From Blastomyces gilchristii SLH14081 (Eukaryota > Ascomycota > Eurotiomycetes > Onygenales > Ajellomycetaceae), in contig NW_003101669.1 of NCBI RefSeq assembly GCF_000003855.2, forward strand, positions 489,740-553,739: a stretch of DNA of 64,000 nucleotides, read 5' to 3'. Within the stretch, counting starts at the first letter, position 1. Each line of letters opens with the position of its first letter. The position numbers and the translations under genes are program-made. Below, piece by piece: positions 1-11,216 of the stretch. The notes beneath the pieces are model-generated. The model did no database searches and was not told where the DNA came from. It saw only the letters and a list, made by a program, of their open reading frames with translations.

Positions 1-426
1 TGGGACTGGCTATCAAAAAAACATGTAAAGTGACTATATATCAGATCTTAAAATGAAACCATGACTTGAAAAAAATGAGAAAGTGGTCTCATTTGGTCTC
101 ATTTAGTCCCATTCTTGACATAAAGTTACTATTTTTAGACATTTTAAGGTTTTTTTTAGACTATTTTTAATTTTTTAAAAAGTAACACTTTTTGGTAACA
201 CTCAAATGAGATTTAAACTCATTTAAAGCAATAAAAATAATTTAAATTGAGAAGTGGAAATCATGGTCCCATTTGAAAAATGTGACAAGAGTAGACAGTA
301 AGTCTCACTGGGACAGTATGAGACTACTATTTAATGTTAAAACCGTGTAATGGGATCAGTCGAATTGGTAATGAGACTATCAAAAAATCTGGTTCTGGTC
401 CCAGACACGGTCACATGATCAGTCTA
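1..426 (-). mobile_element. hAT-type MITE, copy 1 (cut by window start)
   Basis: This is a reverse-orientation copy of the roughly 505-bp MITE family seen whole at 11217-11722 and 12768-13273. By alignment with the latter, about 80 bp lie outside the window. It ends in a slightly decayed terminal repeat (ATCAGTCTA). It is inserted in the long-hAT fragment that follows, because the sequence after 426 is internal hAT sequence (compare 19490-19545 on the other strand). It has no coding capacity. Confidence 0.9.
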
Positions 427-1058
427 ATTACAGCTGTGTTACTCTCACTGTGAGAAATACACAGTTGATAATGAATATTGTAAAGACTCTGAGAAGTGAG
501 TATTTTAAGAATACTGCAGCTTTGCAATCTTGATTTTTTTTATTTTTATTTTTTATTTTTTTCTTTTTCTTTTATTTTTTTTTTTTCTTTCTCTTTTTTT
601 TTTTTTTTTTTTGTTCATTCTGATTTTTTCTTGTTTTTATTTTGTTTTTTGTTTTTTGTTTTTTTTTTTATATTTTATATTTTTTTCATAATTAAAATTA
701 TATAAATTATAATCTGTGTTTAGAAAAGTAATGATATTTGATAACACTCTCTGTTGAATTTTCAACAAATGAGTACTATATTATGATATTATGTAAGTGA
801 GAAGTGATTTTATAATCTCATTTAATATCATTCTCAATAATGAGATCAGAATGAAAATGTGACTAAGAATTCAAACATATTCTTTATTCAGAACTAGATT
901 TTTATTTGAAAAGTGAATCTGAGATCTTTAATATTTGAAATAATGTGATTTGAAATCAATGTAATGAATACAAATCATGATCAGAAGTAATGCTTTTAGA
1001 CAACATGACAACTGTAAAGTTTGATTCTGGTCTCAGACACGGTCACACGGTCAGTCTA
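427..1058 (-). mobile_element. 5' end fragment of long hAT transposon (copy D0)
   Basis: The reverse complement matches the first roughly 630 bp of the long hAT elements at 18919 and 61532, including the end repeat TAGACTGACCG at 1048-1058 and the long T tract at about 529-672 (an A tract in the other copies). The internal side is cut by the MITE at 1-426. It carries no coding part of the element. The short T-rich reading frame at 496-705 is only translation of the tract. Confidence 0.88.
529..672. repeat. T-rich low-complexity tract of hAT end
   Basis: A nearly pure T tract with scattered A, C and G. The matching A tracts lie at 19293-19440 and 61903-62022 in the other long hAT copies, always about 400 bp inside the TAGACTGACCG end, so it is part of the element. 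Confidence 0.85.
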
Positions 1059-1811
1059 GATATAATTATATTATTAAATTAAACATGAACTTACAGATAG
1101 ATAGTTAATGAAATTTTAATAAGTCTTAAGATCTGCTATATTTCTATATGAAAAAGCAAAGTCATTATAAATAACTGATGAAAAGATGAATCTTACAGAC
1201 TCAGAGTAATATTCATTTTCATAAACATGAAATAAGTTTTTCAAATAAATCTTACATAACTTTGAGAAAGTGAATATATAAGATAAGTATTATAAATACT
1301 TTACTGAGTGTAGATAAGTAAGTAATCTTATATTATACTTTACACACTTCAGCTTACACTATCTTATATTAAATGAAGAGCTTTTAATATCTTTCTGTTT
1401 ACAGATCTTCATTCATAATCTTACACTCAAGTTAAGAGTAGAATGAAAATGCTTAACCTCACAGTCAGACACAGTGAAGAAAGTATATAATATTCTCATT
1501 ATACAGAAATAAGTGAGTTAACTATGACAGAAAATACTGTAATTAAGTATGTCTTAACAGAGAATGAATAATCAGACTTCTATAATACAAGTTACATATC
1601 TGAACATAATGAATCTAGATTTGAATACTATTGCTAAAGCATTAAATTCTCTGAAAAAGAAATTCTCTGAGTGAAAACCTTGATATTATGAGCATCAAGC
1701 TTGCTTCAACTGCAGACATCAAAATCATGATATAAAAGATTGCACACAGTGTGCGCAGTCAAGAGAGTTAAAAAACTAGCAGAATCAGTGAGTGATAAAT
1801 CTAGATTTGAA
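1059..1811 (+). pseudogene. gag: gypsy gag fragment with CCHC zinc knuckle (family I)
   Basis: Gag packages retrotransposon RNA. The only clear part is a complete CCHC nucleic-acid-binding knuckle at 1702-1743 (C-x2-C-x4-H-x4-C), followed by TQC and a Ser-Arg-Glu-Leu stretch. About 160 bp around it match the gag of gypsy I at 10946-11115, where the first Cys has become Tyr. Stops lie upstream in the same frame. The 1059-1600 part is AT-rich and is assigned to this gag only by continuity. The LINE tail at 1814 cuts it off. A 15-bp direct repeat (about 1613 and 1798) brackets the knuckle segment. Confidence 0.6.
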
Positions 1812-1813
1812 TG

Positions 1814-2088
1814 TTATTATTATTATTATTATTATTATTCTTCAATTATAGATGTATGCAGTCAGAGACTATGACATCTATCTGAGAATCTTTAGATCTC
1901 AGAGTTTTTCCTATATCTATAGAGTTAACTATTATACATTTATCAATTTCAGATATACAAAATCAGAAAATTCCAGCTCAGAATACAAAAACTGTTTATA
2001 AATTACAGTATTTCAACATCTTCTAATACTTTGAAATTATTTGAAAATATCATGATAAAGAAAAAGAGAATATAGTCTTAAAGATAGA
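1814..2088 (-). mobile_element. 5'-truncated LINE, 3' end only
   Basis: About 275 bp match 2851-3112, the 3' end of the LINE described below. On the minus strand it ends in (AAT)n, seen here as (ATT)n at 1814-1840. Loss of everything upstream is the usual result of incomplete target-primed reverse transcription. I see no convincing target-site duplication. Confidence 0.8.
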
Positions 2089-2737
2089 TCTACAGAACAA
2101 GATCTCTACAGTTTACATCTTAAGCTATATATATATTTTAATACTCTATATAACTGACTGCTGTCTCTGTTCTCTCAGATCTACTTCAGAGATTATCATT
2201 TCTTCTAAAGAGTCATCACTCAGCTAGCTTCTATAACTAGCTTATTCATGAGTGAGAATGAGATTCTCACTAAGAATAATATCAGAGTTACTTAATTCTA
2301 GTTAAGTCTCTAATCTTCTGACTGTCAATCTCAGTATTTCAGTCTATCAATTGACTGTTATGATCTTGCTTGCACTAATCATTTATTAAGAATGCCTAGG
2401 TCTCATCTCATCTAGATTCTTGCTAGGCCCGGGGTGTTCTAATTGAATAGTTTTTAAATATTGATTCTCTGAAAGTGAGTGTCTAGAGTGAGAGAGATGA
2501 GACTGAATCAGTTAAGCTTGATAATGATTCACTATTCTGCAGACATTCTAGATCTCAATCACTCTAGTACTGATCTAACTTGAAGTGCCTGAGAGACTGT
2601 TAATTCTAAGATCAGTGAGAATTAGCACTCAGAAATTCTCAGAGTGAATATCTTAAGCTTGATGATGATTTACTATAGTGCATTCAGAGGCCTCTGATAC
2701 TGTTGTATGACTTAACAGTGAAAGCTGTGATTAAGGT
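2089..2737. other. unassigned repeat-like sequence
   Basis: No coding motif recognised. It is less AT-rich in places, for example a CCCGGGG patch near 2430, and has a small inverted repeat (GCCTAG near 2394, CTAGGC near 2427). Part of 2430-2737 may be the body of the SINE-like element whose tRNA-like head follows on the minus strand, but no second copy is present to define its limits. Confidence 0.4.
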
Positions 2738-2845
2738 GACTCCTGCAGAGTTTGAACCTGCTCTCTCTTGACATTTATTCCTCAGAGAGAAGGCCGCTAA
2801 TTGAGGCTTCATAGTAGTGTAGTTAATCACTACGTCATCAGATCT
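2738..2845 (-). mobile_element. tRNA-like SINE head (second SINE type)
   Basis: Read on the minus strand, this has the order of a class II tRNA: a D-arm-like hairpin (GTAGT/ACTAC), a long variable-arm hairpin (CTCTCT/AGAGAG), then a good T arm (GCAGG, loop TTCAAAC, TCTGC) containing a pol III B-box-like GGTTCAAACTC. The acceptor stem does not close well, so it is not a functional tRNA. A pol III-derived SINE head is the simplest reading. It abuts the LINE 3' end at 2851 and differs from the SINE at 46205 and 53366. Confidence 0.5.
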
Positions 2846-3199
2846 TTGAATTATTATTATTATTCTTCAATTATAGATGTATGCAGTCAGAGACTATGAC
2901 ATCTACCTGAGAATTAAAAGTTTTCAGGGGTTTGCCTATATCTATAAAGATAACTATCATACATTCATCAATTTCAGATATGTAAAATCAGAAAATTTCA
3001 GCTCAGAATACAAAAACTGTTTACAAATTGCAGTGTTTTAACATCTTCTGATACTTTGAAACCATTTGACAATATCATGACAAAAGAAAAGAGAACACAG
3101 TCTTAAAGATAGACACATTAAATAGATAGATAGAAAAGAATAGAAAGAAAAAAATAAAGTAAAATAAAGAGAGACTGTAATGAAACAAATTCTCAAAAG

Positions 3200-6100
3200 A
3201 TAGTATATAACTGTTTTAACAGACTATATCTGATCAATTTCCTTCTCTTCATATTTAGATATTTCTGAATTCAGTCATTTTCTTATAGCTGCTTGAGTTT
3301 CTGATAGAAAGTCTATTAAGTATTTAATTCCTGTCTCAGTTGAGAATAAGAATCTCATATTTAATTGATTTAGATCATACTTCTCTTTCAATCTGACTCT
3401 GAGACTATTATATAATGCACAGTGTATTACAATATACTCAGAATTCTCATTTGCATTATAGAATGAGCATTCTATTGAATCAAATCTATCATTAAATCTT
3501 TGTATATAAGATTTGAAATAGTCATATTCTAGTTTTAGCTGTATTATAGATGAGAATATTTTCTTTTTACATTTAATTGAACAAGATTTTCACTTGGGTT
3601 TTATTTCAAATCTTGAATAATATATACTCTTCTTTTGTTTCTGCCAGCTTTCATTTCACTTATCTAAATAAGATTCTTTTATTTTTCTCTTTATAAAAGA
3701 TCAGGACATAACTTTTTGAATAGATCTGCTTAGTTCTGAACCTTTTTTTGCAGCTGAATCAGCCAATTCATTGCTATGAATATTCATATGAGCAGGAACT
3801 CAGTGCAGATGAATTATCAGCTTTGATATTCTTCTCTTTTGAACTTTTAAAACAGAGTGTAAGATCAGTTCAAGATTCATTTAATCATTATAAATCTGAC
3901 TATTTCTAAGTCTTTTTAAAGCAGCTTGACTATCAGAGAATATTTATATCTCTTTCAAACTATTTTCTCTTTTATGAGATTTTATTTTAATAAGTTTGAA
4001 AGCTTTCACTATTATAAATAGTTCAGTGTCAAAGACTTCAGATTCACAGTCTAGATTTCAGAAATCTGAGATAAAATTAATATTATCTTCAGTATAAGCA
4101 ATGTCTGTGTCTAATCTATTCAAATTCTCATTTTTCAAGTCATCTGAATAAATCAGAATAGAGTCTTTTATATTGATTGTAGAAATTCTCTTCAAATGCT
4201 GTTCATATTCTTTCTCTTTAGATAGTTCACTTATTTATAAGTCTATAAGAAATTCAAGCTTTTCTCTTCAGAGAGATAACTTCTCATGATCAACTTTTTC
4301 AATATTTAAAGAAGAAAATTGATTTTTAATCAGTGAGTATAGTCTGTACAGTTGAGAAGACATTTTCTTTAAAGAATTATTTTCATTCTAATCAAGAAAT
4401 CTATTTCAATTCAGTTCATTTTCAGAGTTAATTGATGAAAATGAAGAAGAGACTCTTTTTCTGATTATATGATTTGAGCTTATCTTTATAACTCTCAGAG
4501 CATAGTTCATACAGGTCTTTTCAAATCTAATAGTAGAAGAAGGAATTGAAGCTTCAATTTTCATTACTTTAATAGAAGATGATTTAAATGCTCTCAGAAT
4601 TCTTCTCAAAGCTCTGTTTTACAGACTTTGAAAGAGTTCAGTGAAATTTCCTTAATTATTTCATCAAACTTGAACTTCATAATCAGCTACTGAGATAATA
4701 CAGGCTATATATAACTGTCTCATAGCCTGGAAGAATAGATCTCTCTCTATATTTGATAGTCTGATAATGTTGTTCAATAGTCTTTCTGTCTTGACAGTTC
4801 TTTGTTAAATATGATATTTAAAATTTAACTTGAAGTTTAATCATACTTCTAATTATTTAACATTTAAACTGGGTTTAATCTCTCTATTTAAAAGAGTTAG
4901 AGATAGTTCTTTCTCATTGAATCTAGAAAAGAAATAAATTAACTCAGTTTTATTCATATTAAATTGAATTTAATTGATATCTGCTCTGATAAAGATTTTC
5001 TTTACAGCTTTTTCAATCACTTTTAAATTCTCTTTGATAGTTTTTAAGCTGTAGATCAGATCAATATCATCTACATAACTTGAAGATTATACTATTTTCA
5101 TATTTCTATCTTTGAATAGATATGCAGCGTATATTACAAATAAAATGAGTGAGATTGAAGATTCTTACAGTACTTCTATTTTTATCTCAGTCTTGTCTTA
5201 TTTTATTTCATCAAAGAAAAGTTATATGATTCTTTTAGATATAAAACAGTTAACTCATTTTATTAGAGAAAGTAGCAGTTTTAACATCTTCAAAGTCTGA
5301 ATTAACTTTGACTTTGAAACATGATTAAATGCTTCTTTTATATCAATAAAAACTGCAGTTGAGACCAGATCTTCATACTTTGCTATTTGAATATCATGAA
5401 TAACTGAGAGAACAGTGTTAATTACAGAACATTGTTTTCTATCTCTTATTTATTCACTGAATAAAAGAGAGTTATTAATAGAGCTTATAAAAGATAGTTG
5501 AGTAGCTATTATCTTTTTCAAAATCTTTTCTAGACAGTTTAATAGAGATATTACTCTATATAACTTAGAAATTGAAGTTTTTCTATTAGATTTTATAAGA
5601 ATCACTTCAGTGACTTCTCTTCAGCATTCAGAATGATATTCATTTTTCAAGAGATTGAAAAAGAGCTCAAAATACTTATTCTTTAAGTAGAAATATGTAT
5701 TTTGAATAATCAAGTGATTAATTGAATCAGGTTCTACAGCAGTTTTAACAGAACTTGAGAAGATAGCTGACTCTAATTCATCTTATATAAGATCAGATCA
5801 TTCTCAGTCATTTTTATTAATGTAGTTAAGAAGTGATATATTCTCTTTCTCTGAATCTGAATCTGATGAGTTTTGAAAGAGAATTCTTATAAAAGCTTAA
5901 TATTTTTTCTCAAAAGAGTTTGCTGTATATGATTTATTCTGAAAACTCATATTCTAAGACTGAAAGTTTTGCTACATTTCTTGTTTTAGTATAGTTAAAA
6001 GCTTTAAAAACTTTCTTTTCTTATACTTCTTCAAGAAATTTATTTCAGCTGTCTGTTTTAACTCTTTTAATATCTGAAAAATATTCAATACTAATAGCTT

Positions 6101-7290
6101 TAAACTCTTTATCAGATATTACATCATTCTTTCAATCTCTTCTGACAGTAGTTAATTCTGTCTTTAGATGAGATATTCTCATTTCATCAANNNNNNNNNN
6201 NNNNNNNNNNNNNNNNNNNNNNNNNNNNNNNNNNNNNNNNNNNNNNNNNNNNNNNNNNNNNNNNNNNNNNNNNNNNNNNNNNNNNNNNNNNNNNNNNNNN
6301 NNNNNNNNNNNNNNNNNNNNNNNNNNNNNNNNNNNNNNNNNNNNNNNNNNNNNNNNNNNNNNNNNNNNNNNNNNNNNNNNNNNNNNNNNNNNNNNNNNNN
6401 NNNNNNNNNNNNNNNNNNNNNNNNNNNNNNNNNNNNNNNNNNNNNNNNNNNNNNNNNNNNNNNNNNNNNNNNNNNNNNNNNNNNNNNNNNNNNNNNNNNN
6501 NNNNNNNNNNNNNNNNNNNNNNNNNNNNNNNNNNNNNNNNNNNNNNNNNNNNNNNNNNNNNNNNNNNNNNNNNNNNNNNNNNNNNNNNNNNNNNNNNNNN
6601 NNNNNNNNNNNNNNNNNNNNNNNNNNNNNNNNNNNNNNNNNNNNNNNNNNNNNNNNNNNNNNNNNNNNNNNNNNNNNNNNNNNNNNNNNNNNNNNNNNNN
6701 NNNNNNNNNNNNNNNNNNNNNNNNNNNNNNNNNNNNNNNNNNNNNNNNNNNNNNNNNNNNNNNNNNNNNNNNNNNNNNNNNNNNNNNNNNNNNNNNNNNN
6801 NNNNNNNNNNNNNNNNNNNNNNNNNNNNNNTAAACTCATTCTCTTTATCTATAATATCACTCACTAGAATATCAGGGTCAGACATGATATCAAATCTTAG
6901 ATTAAATTAATATCTTAATCTCTTTCTTTCATAGATCACTACTCTTGACTTTATTTCAGACTTTTGAAATAGAAAGTAGTAGTAGCTTGAATCAGAAATA
7001 ACATATTTTTACTCAGCATCAAAATTCGGCTTCTGAAGCAGTATAAAATTAACTTTTTATTCAAATATAATTTAAAGATAAGAATAAATGCAATTTGAGT
7101 TTCTATTCATATTATTTTAAATAAATGTGATTTTTAAAGAGTTTTTAAACTTTTTTTGTTGTTTTTATTGTATATTTATACTAAAAGAGAGTAGAGTAGA
7201 GTCTCATCACTATTATCAGATAGTAGATTATAACTATTCTAAAAAGTAGAAATCTCAATTACTTATATTATATTTAGTTTATTATCAGAG
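3200..7290 (-). pseudogene. LINE ORF2: endonuclease, reverse transcriptase, RNase H
   Basis: ORF2 nicks DNA and copies the RNA at the nick. On the minus strand: an AP-endonuclease-like segment at about 6850-7200 (RVVIYERKRLRY, then DPDILVSDIID); the assembly gap; a reverse transcriptase whose catalytic motif is an intact YVDD at 5066-5077, followed by a KTELIYFF-like segment; the post-RT linker at 4406-4609 (LRAFKSS ... IEASIPS, as in LINE proteins); and RNase H at about 3735-3830 with HWVPAHMN ... NELADSAAKKG. Frames are repeatedly stopped by TGA and TAA, as expected from C-to-T change of CGA, CAA and TGG codons. Confidence 0.85.
6191..6830. other. assembly gap (640 N)
   Basis: A run of undetermined bases inside LINE ORF2. 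Its size suits the missing end of the endonuclease and the spacer before the reverse transcriptase. Apparent reading frames across it are artefacts. Confidence 0.99.
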
Positions 7291-7329
7291 TCATTTCTCA
7301 ATTCTCTAATCTTAACAGAAGTTTAAGAA

Positions 7330-8804
7330 TTCAAATTCTGTTTATATTTAGCTGAAGAATTGAAGTTTGAAGATTTAGATAGTTAAGAGTTTCTTCTTTT
7401 TAAGCTTATAGTTGTAAGTTTACTGACTTGACTATTCTCTTCAGTTTTAGATTTCTTTTGAGCTTCATCTTTTCTTCAGTTCTTTTGAGTTCTTGAAGTA
7501 AATATACATTCTTTTGAGCTAGATGCATGTTTTTCTTTGCAATTAGAGCATTTAAGCATAGTGTATTAACATATTTCATCTCTTTTTAAGCATGTTTTAC
7601 ATTTATACTTACTAGTTTTATAATCTCTGATATAGAATGCATATTTTGAGTCTCTAAAATAGAAGAGTACAAAGTGTTTATATCTTTGACAGTTTGAACA
7701 CTATATTTGAGCTTTGAGATTCATTCTTGAGTCTTTATATTCATGAACTCTCATTTTCAAATCTGCTACTCTTACTTCAGAGATCTTTGATTATTCAAGT
7801 ATTTTTATATATACTAGAACAGAGGCATTTCTTCTACTTTATCTGAACTCAATTGAATTTAGTCACACAGACTCTTTTCTCAGTTAAATAGAGTTGTATT
7901 CTTCTAATTCATTTTTGAGAAGTAGTATTTCTTCTTCACAGTCAAAAATTTCAACTGAAATATTATAAAGAATGAATTTGTCTCACTTTTCATCTCTCTT
8001 AGATAGAATTATTATGTTTAACAAAGATTCTACTGTTAATTTTCAGAGATTCTCATTCTGAATAAGGAATTCTGTACTAAATTCAGACATTATAGTCAGA
8101 ATAATGAAGTTTTCAAAGAAGAATGACTCAATTGAAGCTATAACTGATTTTTGAACTTTAATATCAGTTATTAACTGAGAAAAGAACTGCTGATTAATTT
8201 CATTTCTGAGTCTGAAAATGAGATTTGAGTTTAGCTTGTTTCTTTGCAAGATATTCTAATTTAAGACTTTGAGAATAAGTCTTCTATTTCTGAAGATGTG
8301 AAAATTTTTCTTCTTTTACAATTTTTTCTTCACTTTTCTATGAATAGAAGTATAAGCATTATTCTTCTCAGTTTTCTCAGGATTTTAAGCAGATTTTGAG
8401 ATAGCAGATTTAGAGATAGCAGATTCAGCTGCTTAAGCATATATTTTCTTCTAATTCAAAGAAGAAGAAGAAGTAGAAAAAGAGAAAGAAGACTAAAATA
8501 AGAAGTGAGTAATTATACTAGGAATTTTCAATGTTTTTTGAACTATATTTGAAATTTCAAGTTTGAACTTGATCATCTTCTGTAGTTGTCTAGCCTGAGT
8601 ATGAAGAATTAACAGAATTTCTTCATTCATCTCACTCAGACACTACTTTTCAAGAATCTTACTTACTTTTTCAAGTTTCTATATTTCAAGAACTTATTAT
8701 TTCTCTATTTCTTCTTTCTTTCTTCTCTTCAGAATTTAAATCTCAGAAATAGTATTTGAGAAAGTATCTTTTTTCACATTAACTGAGTGTATTTTTGAAC
8801 TCAT
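7330..8804 (-). pseudogene. LINE ORF1 (RNA-binding, zinc knuckles)
   Basis: The start is placed at the ATG on the minus strand at 8804 (MSSKIHSVNVKK), with no better candidate upstream. The N-terminal half is Lys/Glu/Ser-rich and probably coiled. Near the C-terminus (about 7530-7720) lies a Cys-rich block with CSNCQRYKH, then KCKTC, then a second KCSNCKEKH, the spacing of the tandem zinc knuckles of LINE ORF1 proteins. Some Cys positions are lost. ORF1 proteins coat the LINE RNA. Multiple stops show it is dead. Confidence 0.72.
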
Positions 8805-8870
8805 TATTCTCACTCAATGAAAAGTTGATCAGACTGTTTCAAAAGAAGAATAAAAGACTTTTATATATAA

Positions 8871-9773
8871 AATACCTGATTTTTTTCACACTAGTTTAGT
8901 AACTAGATTAGATTTTTGAAGAGAATCTAATAAACTAAAATTGATTTTTAAGATAAATTAATAAAATCTTTATAATCTCTTTCTTGAGATACAGTGAGAA
9001 AAAATATGATATTAATTGATAATAAATTAGATAATATGACAGTTTTTGAGAGAAAAACTGATAAAAAATAAATCAATTTTTTACAGAGAAATTGATTAAA
9101 ACTATTTAATTTTATTCTAAATCATTCAATTCTTCTCACACAATAAGTATACAACTCAAATTAGTTAATAAAGAGTGTAAAAAAGAATTAAGTATTAATG
9201 AAAGCTCTTTAGTCACTGAAAAAGTAATTCTTATTTAAAAGAATATGAAATTATGATAGAAAATAACTCTGTTTTTAATTCTTTGTAAGAATATTGTGTA
9301 AAATTCAGAGAAAAATATCTTACTTTTTCAAGAGAAGTAAAAAACTATTTCTAAGATCTTTTTTTTTTACATTAACTACTATAGAAGAATGAGATAGAAA
9401 CTGCTAAGATATATACTACTATATATTCTCTATCAAGACTTTCTCTCTTCAGAGTCTTGATATTATAGAGAATATAAGTCTATTTCTATATAATAATATA
9501 AATATTATCAGCAGAATGTAGAGAAACTGATTATTTATATCTCAAAATAGAAGACTTTATCAATGATTATATTAATACAGAGTTAATTCTCAAATTCAAT
9601 AGAAATCTAGTATTACTATTCTCAATCTCTTACAGAATCTATTGAATATTGAGATATTAAAACTAGATTTAATATATCTGACTGTGCAGGGATTAAAGAC
9701 TCAGTCAGATCTTAAAGTATACTGAATTCATAGTTATTAATATGCTGTTAACTTATTCTGTTGACTTGTTGTC
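8871..9773. other. AT-rich sequence upstream of LINE ORF1
   Basis: No coding motif or second copy found. It could be the eroded LINE 5'UTR or older repeat debris. Confidence 0.4.
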
Positions 9774-10083
9774 TGCTGATTATGTATTGAATACTGTTAT
9801 TGAGATATCTTTTTGTATTCTTCTGCTGAGAATGGGCCAGATTGAGAGAGATAGTATGAGAGTGAGACTTGATGTTGATGTCTAGATACACTGAAGACAG
9901 ACTGCAGAGATTGCACTTCAGAAGTATCTGTTGATTATATACTTAATATTATTACTGAGATATCTTTTTATATTTATCTGCTGAGGATGGGCCAGATTGA
10001 GGAGGACGGTACAAGGGTGAGACTTGGTGTTAGTGTTTTGGAACATCAAAGATGAACAGGGTTTTCACAGAGATCACTTCTCA
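9774..10083. repeat. two tandem units of about 155 bp
   Basis: The anchor GAGATATCTTTTT occurs at 9802 and 9957, and the segment CTGCTGAG(A/G)ATGGGCCAGATTGAG follows at the same distance in both. Divergence is mostly C/T and G/A, so the units were once nearly identical. The second unit has kept more GC. They lie upstream of LINE ORF1 on its strand, where some LINEs carry promoter monomers, but that link is not proved. Confidence 0.7.
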
Positions 10084-10393
10084 GATATCTCCACAATTAC
10101 AGATCAGAGATCTTCCAAAATTGAGAAGATTGGCGCATATGGCTAGGTCTCTTCACCTTACAATTTGTATGGCAATTTGGCCCGGGGTTGTGGTGTGATA
10201 GGGGAGAATGAGGGATAATCCCACACAGGAGTTTTGAACAATGTCTGGTTCATGTTTGGCTGGATAACTCCACCACCACACGGGGTATGCGGTCGGCGAT
10301 GGGGTCAAAATGCTTGTATGATCGAGGGCTTTTCGATGGATCTATCGGCGGGTCTTATTCGAAAAATCGAGTGAGTTCGTGACTGGCCGGTTG
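10084..10393. other. unmutated higher-GC stretch, no gene recognised
   Basis: CpG, GG and CC are common here (for example GGCCCGGGG near 10180 and GGTCGGCGATGGGG near 10290), unlike the surrounding sequence. No reading frame of note. Single-copy or edge sequence would escape RIP. It ends exactly at the MITE at 10394. Confidence 0.6.
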
Positions 10394-10894
10394 TAGACTG
10401 ACCGTGTGACCGTGTCTGGTACCGGAACCAGATTTTTTAATAGCCTCATTACCGATTCGGCTGAGCCCACTACACAGTTTTAACATAACATAGTAGTTTC
10501 ATACTGTTCCAGTGAGACTTACTGTCTACTCTTGTCACATTTTTCAAATGAGACCATGATTTCCACTTCTCAATTTATTTTTATTGCTTTAAATGACTTT
10601 AAATCTCATTTGAGTATTACCAAAAAGTGTTACTTTTTAAAAAATTAAAAATAGTCTAAAAAAAACCTTAAAATGTCTAAAAATAGTAACTTTATGCCAA
10701 GAATGGAACTAAATGAGACCAAATGAGATCACTTTCTCATTTTTTTCAAGTCATGGTTTCATTTTAAGATCTGATATATAGTCACTTTACATGTTTTTTT
10801 AATAGCTAGTCCCAGCGGGATTCACATCAAGAAATGTATGAGATCAGATCAAATGAAATCAAACGTGAAATTTATGGTTCCGGCGGCCAGTCTA
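10394..10894 (+). mobile_element. hAT-type MITE, copy 2
   Basis: A full copy, 501 bp, from TAGACTGACCG to CGGCCAGTCTA. Unlike copies 3 and 4 its flanks do not match (GCCGGTTG on the left, AGAGATTG on the right), so the two ends probably come from different insertions joined by recombination. Confidence 0.88.
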
Positions 10895-10929
10895 AGAGAT
10901 TGCTTTAATTTCTAAGTTAATACTGACAG

Positions 10930-11208
10930 ATCTGTGTGACCAGGTCTTTGAATATTATTGCTAAAGCGCTGAATTTCCTAAAAAAGAGATTCTTTGAGTG
11001 AAAACCTTGATGTTATAAGCATCAAGCTTACTTCAACTGCAGATGTCAAAATCATGATGGAAAAGATTGCACACAGTGTGCACAGTCAAGAGAGTTAAAA
11101 AACTAGCAGAATCAGTGAGCTTAGAAACACTCACTGATATTCTATGAAAAGTCTTCAAAGTAAAAGAGATGCCTGTGTTAGATAACTCTCTGAATTCTGT
11201 GAATGTCA
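10930..11208 (+). pseudogene. gag: gypsy I gag, zinc-knuckle part
   Basis: The CCHC knuckle lies at 11029-11070 with the first Cys changed to Tyr (TGC to TAC); the remaining Cys, His and Cys are present, then TQC. It matches the better preserved knuckle at 1702-1743. The frame is stopped before and after the knuckle. The reading frame was later cut by the MITE at 11217. Confidence 0.72.
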
Positions 11209-11216
11209 AGAGAAAG

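Larger units (their letters stand above)
2851..8870 (-). mobile_element. near-complete non-LTR retrotransposon (LINE, Tad-like)
   Basis: A minus-strand LINE with ORF1 (about 7330-8804) and ORF2 (about 3200-7290), ending in an (AAT)n tail at 2851-2864. The order is zinc-knuckle ORF1, endonuclease, reverse transcriptase and RNase H, as in the fungal Tad/I-like groups. It is full of stops. The 640-base gap at 6191-6830 removes the middle of ORF2 between the endonuclease and the reverse transcriptase. The 5' limit is uncertain: 5'UTR may extend beyond 8870 and could include the tandem units at 9774-10083. I could not find target-site duplications. Confidence 0.85.

Noticed and set aside
496..705. 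Phe-rich 69-codon frame (and a similar one at 19282-19476)
   Set aside because: Translation of the T-rich or A-rich tract of the hAT element.
6132..6885. Long open frames on both strands across 6191-6830
   Set aside because: They consist almost entirely of undetermined bases in the assembly gap. Only the short LINE ends on either side are real sequence.
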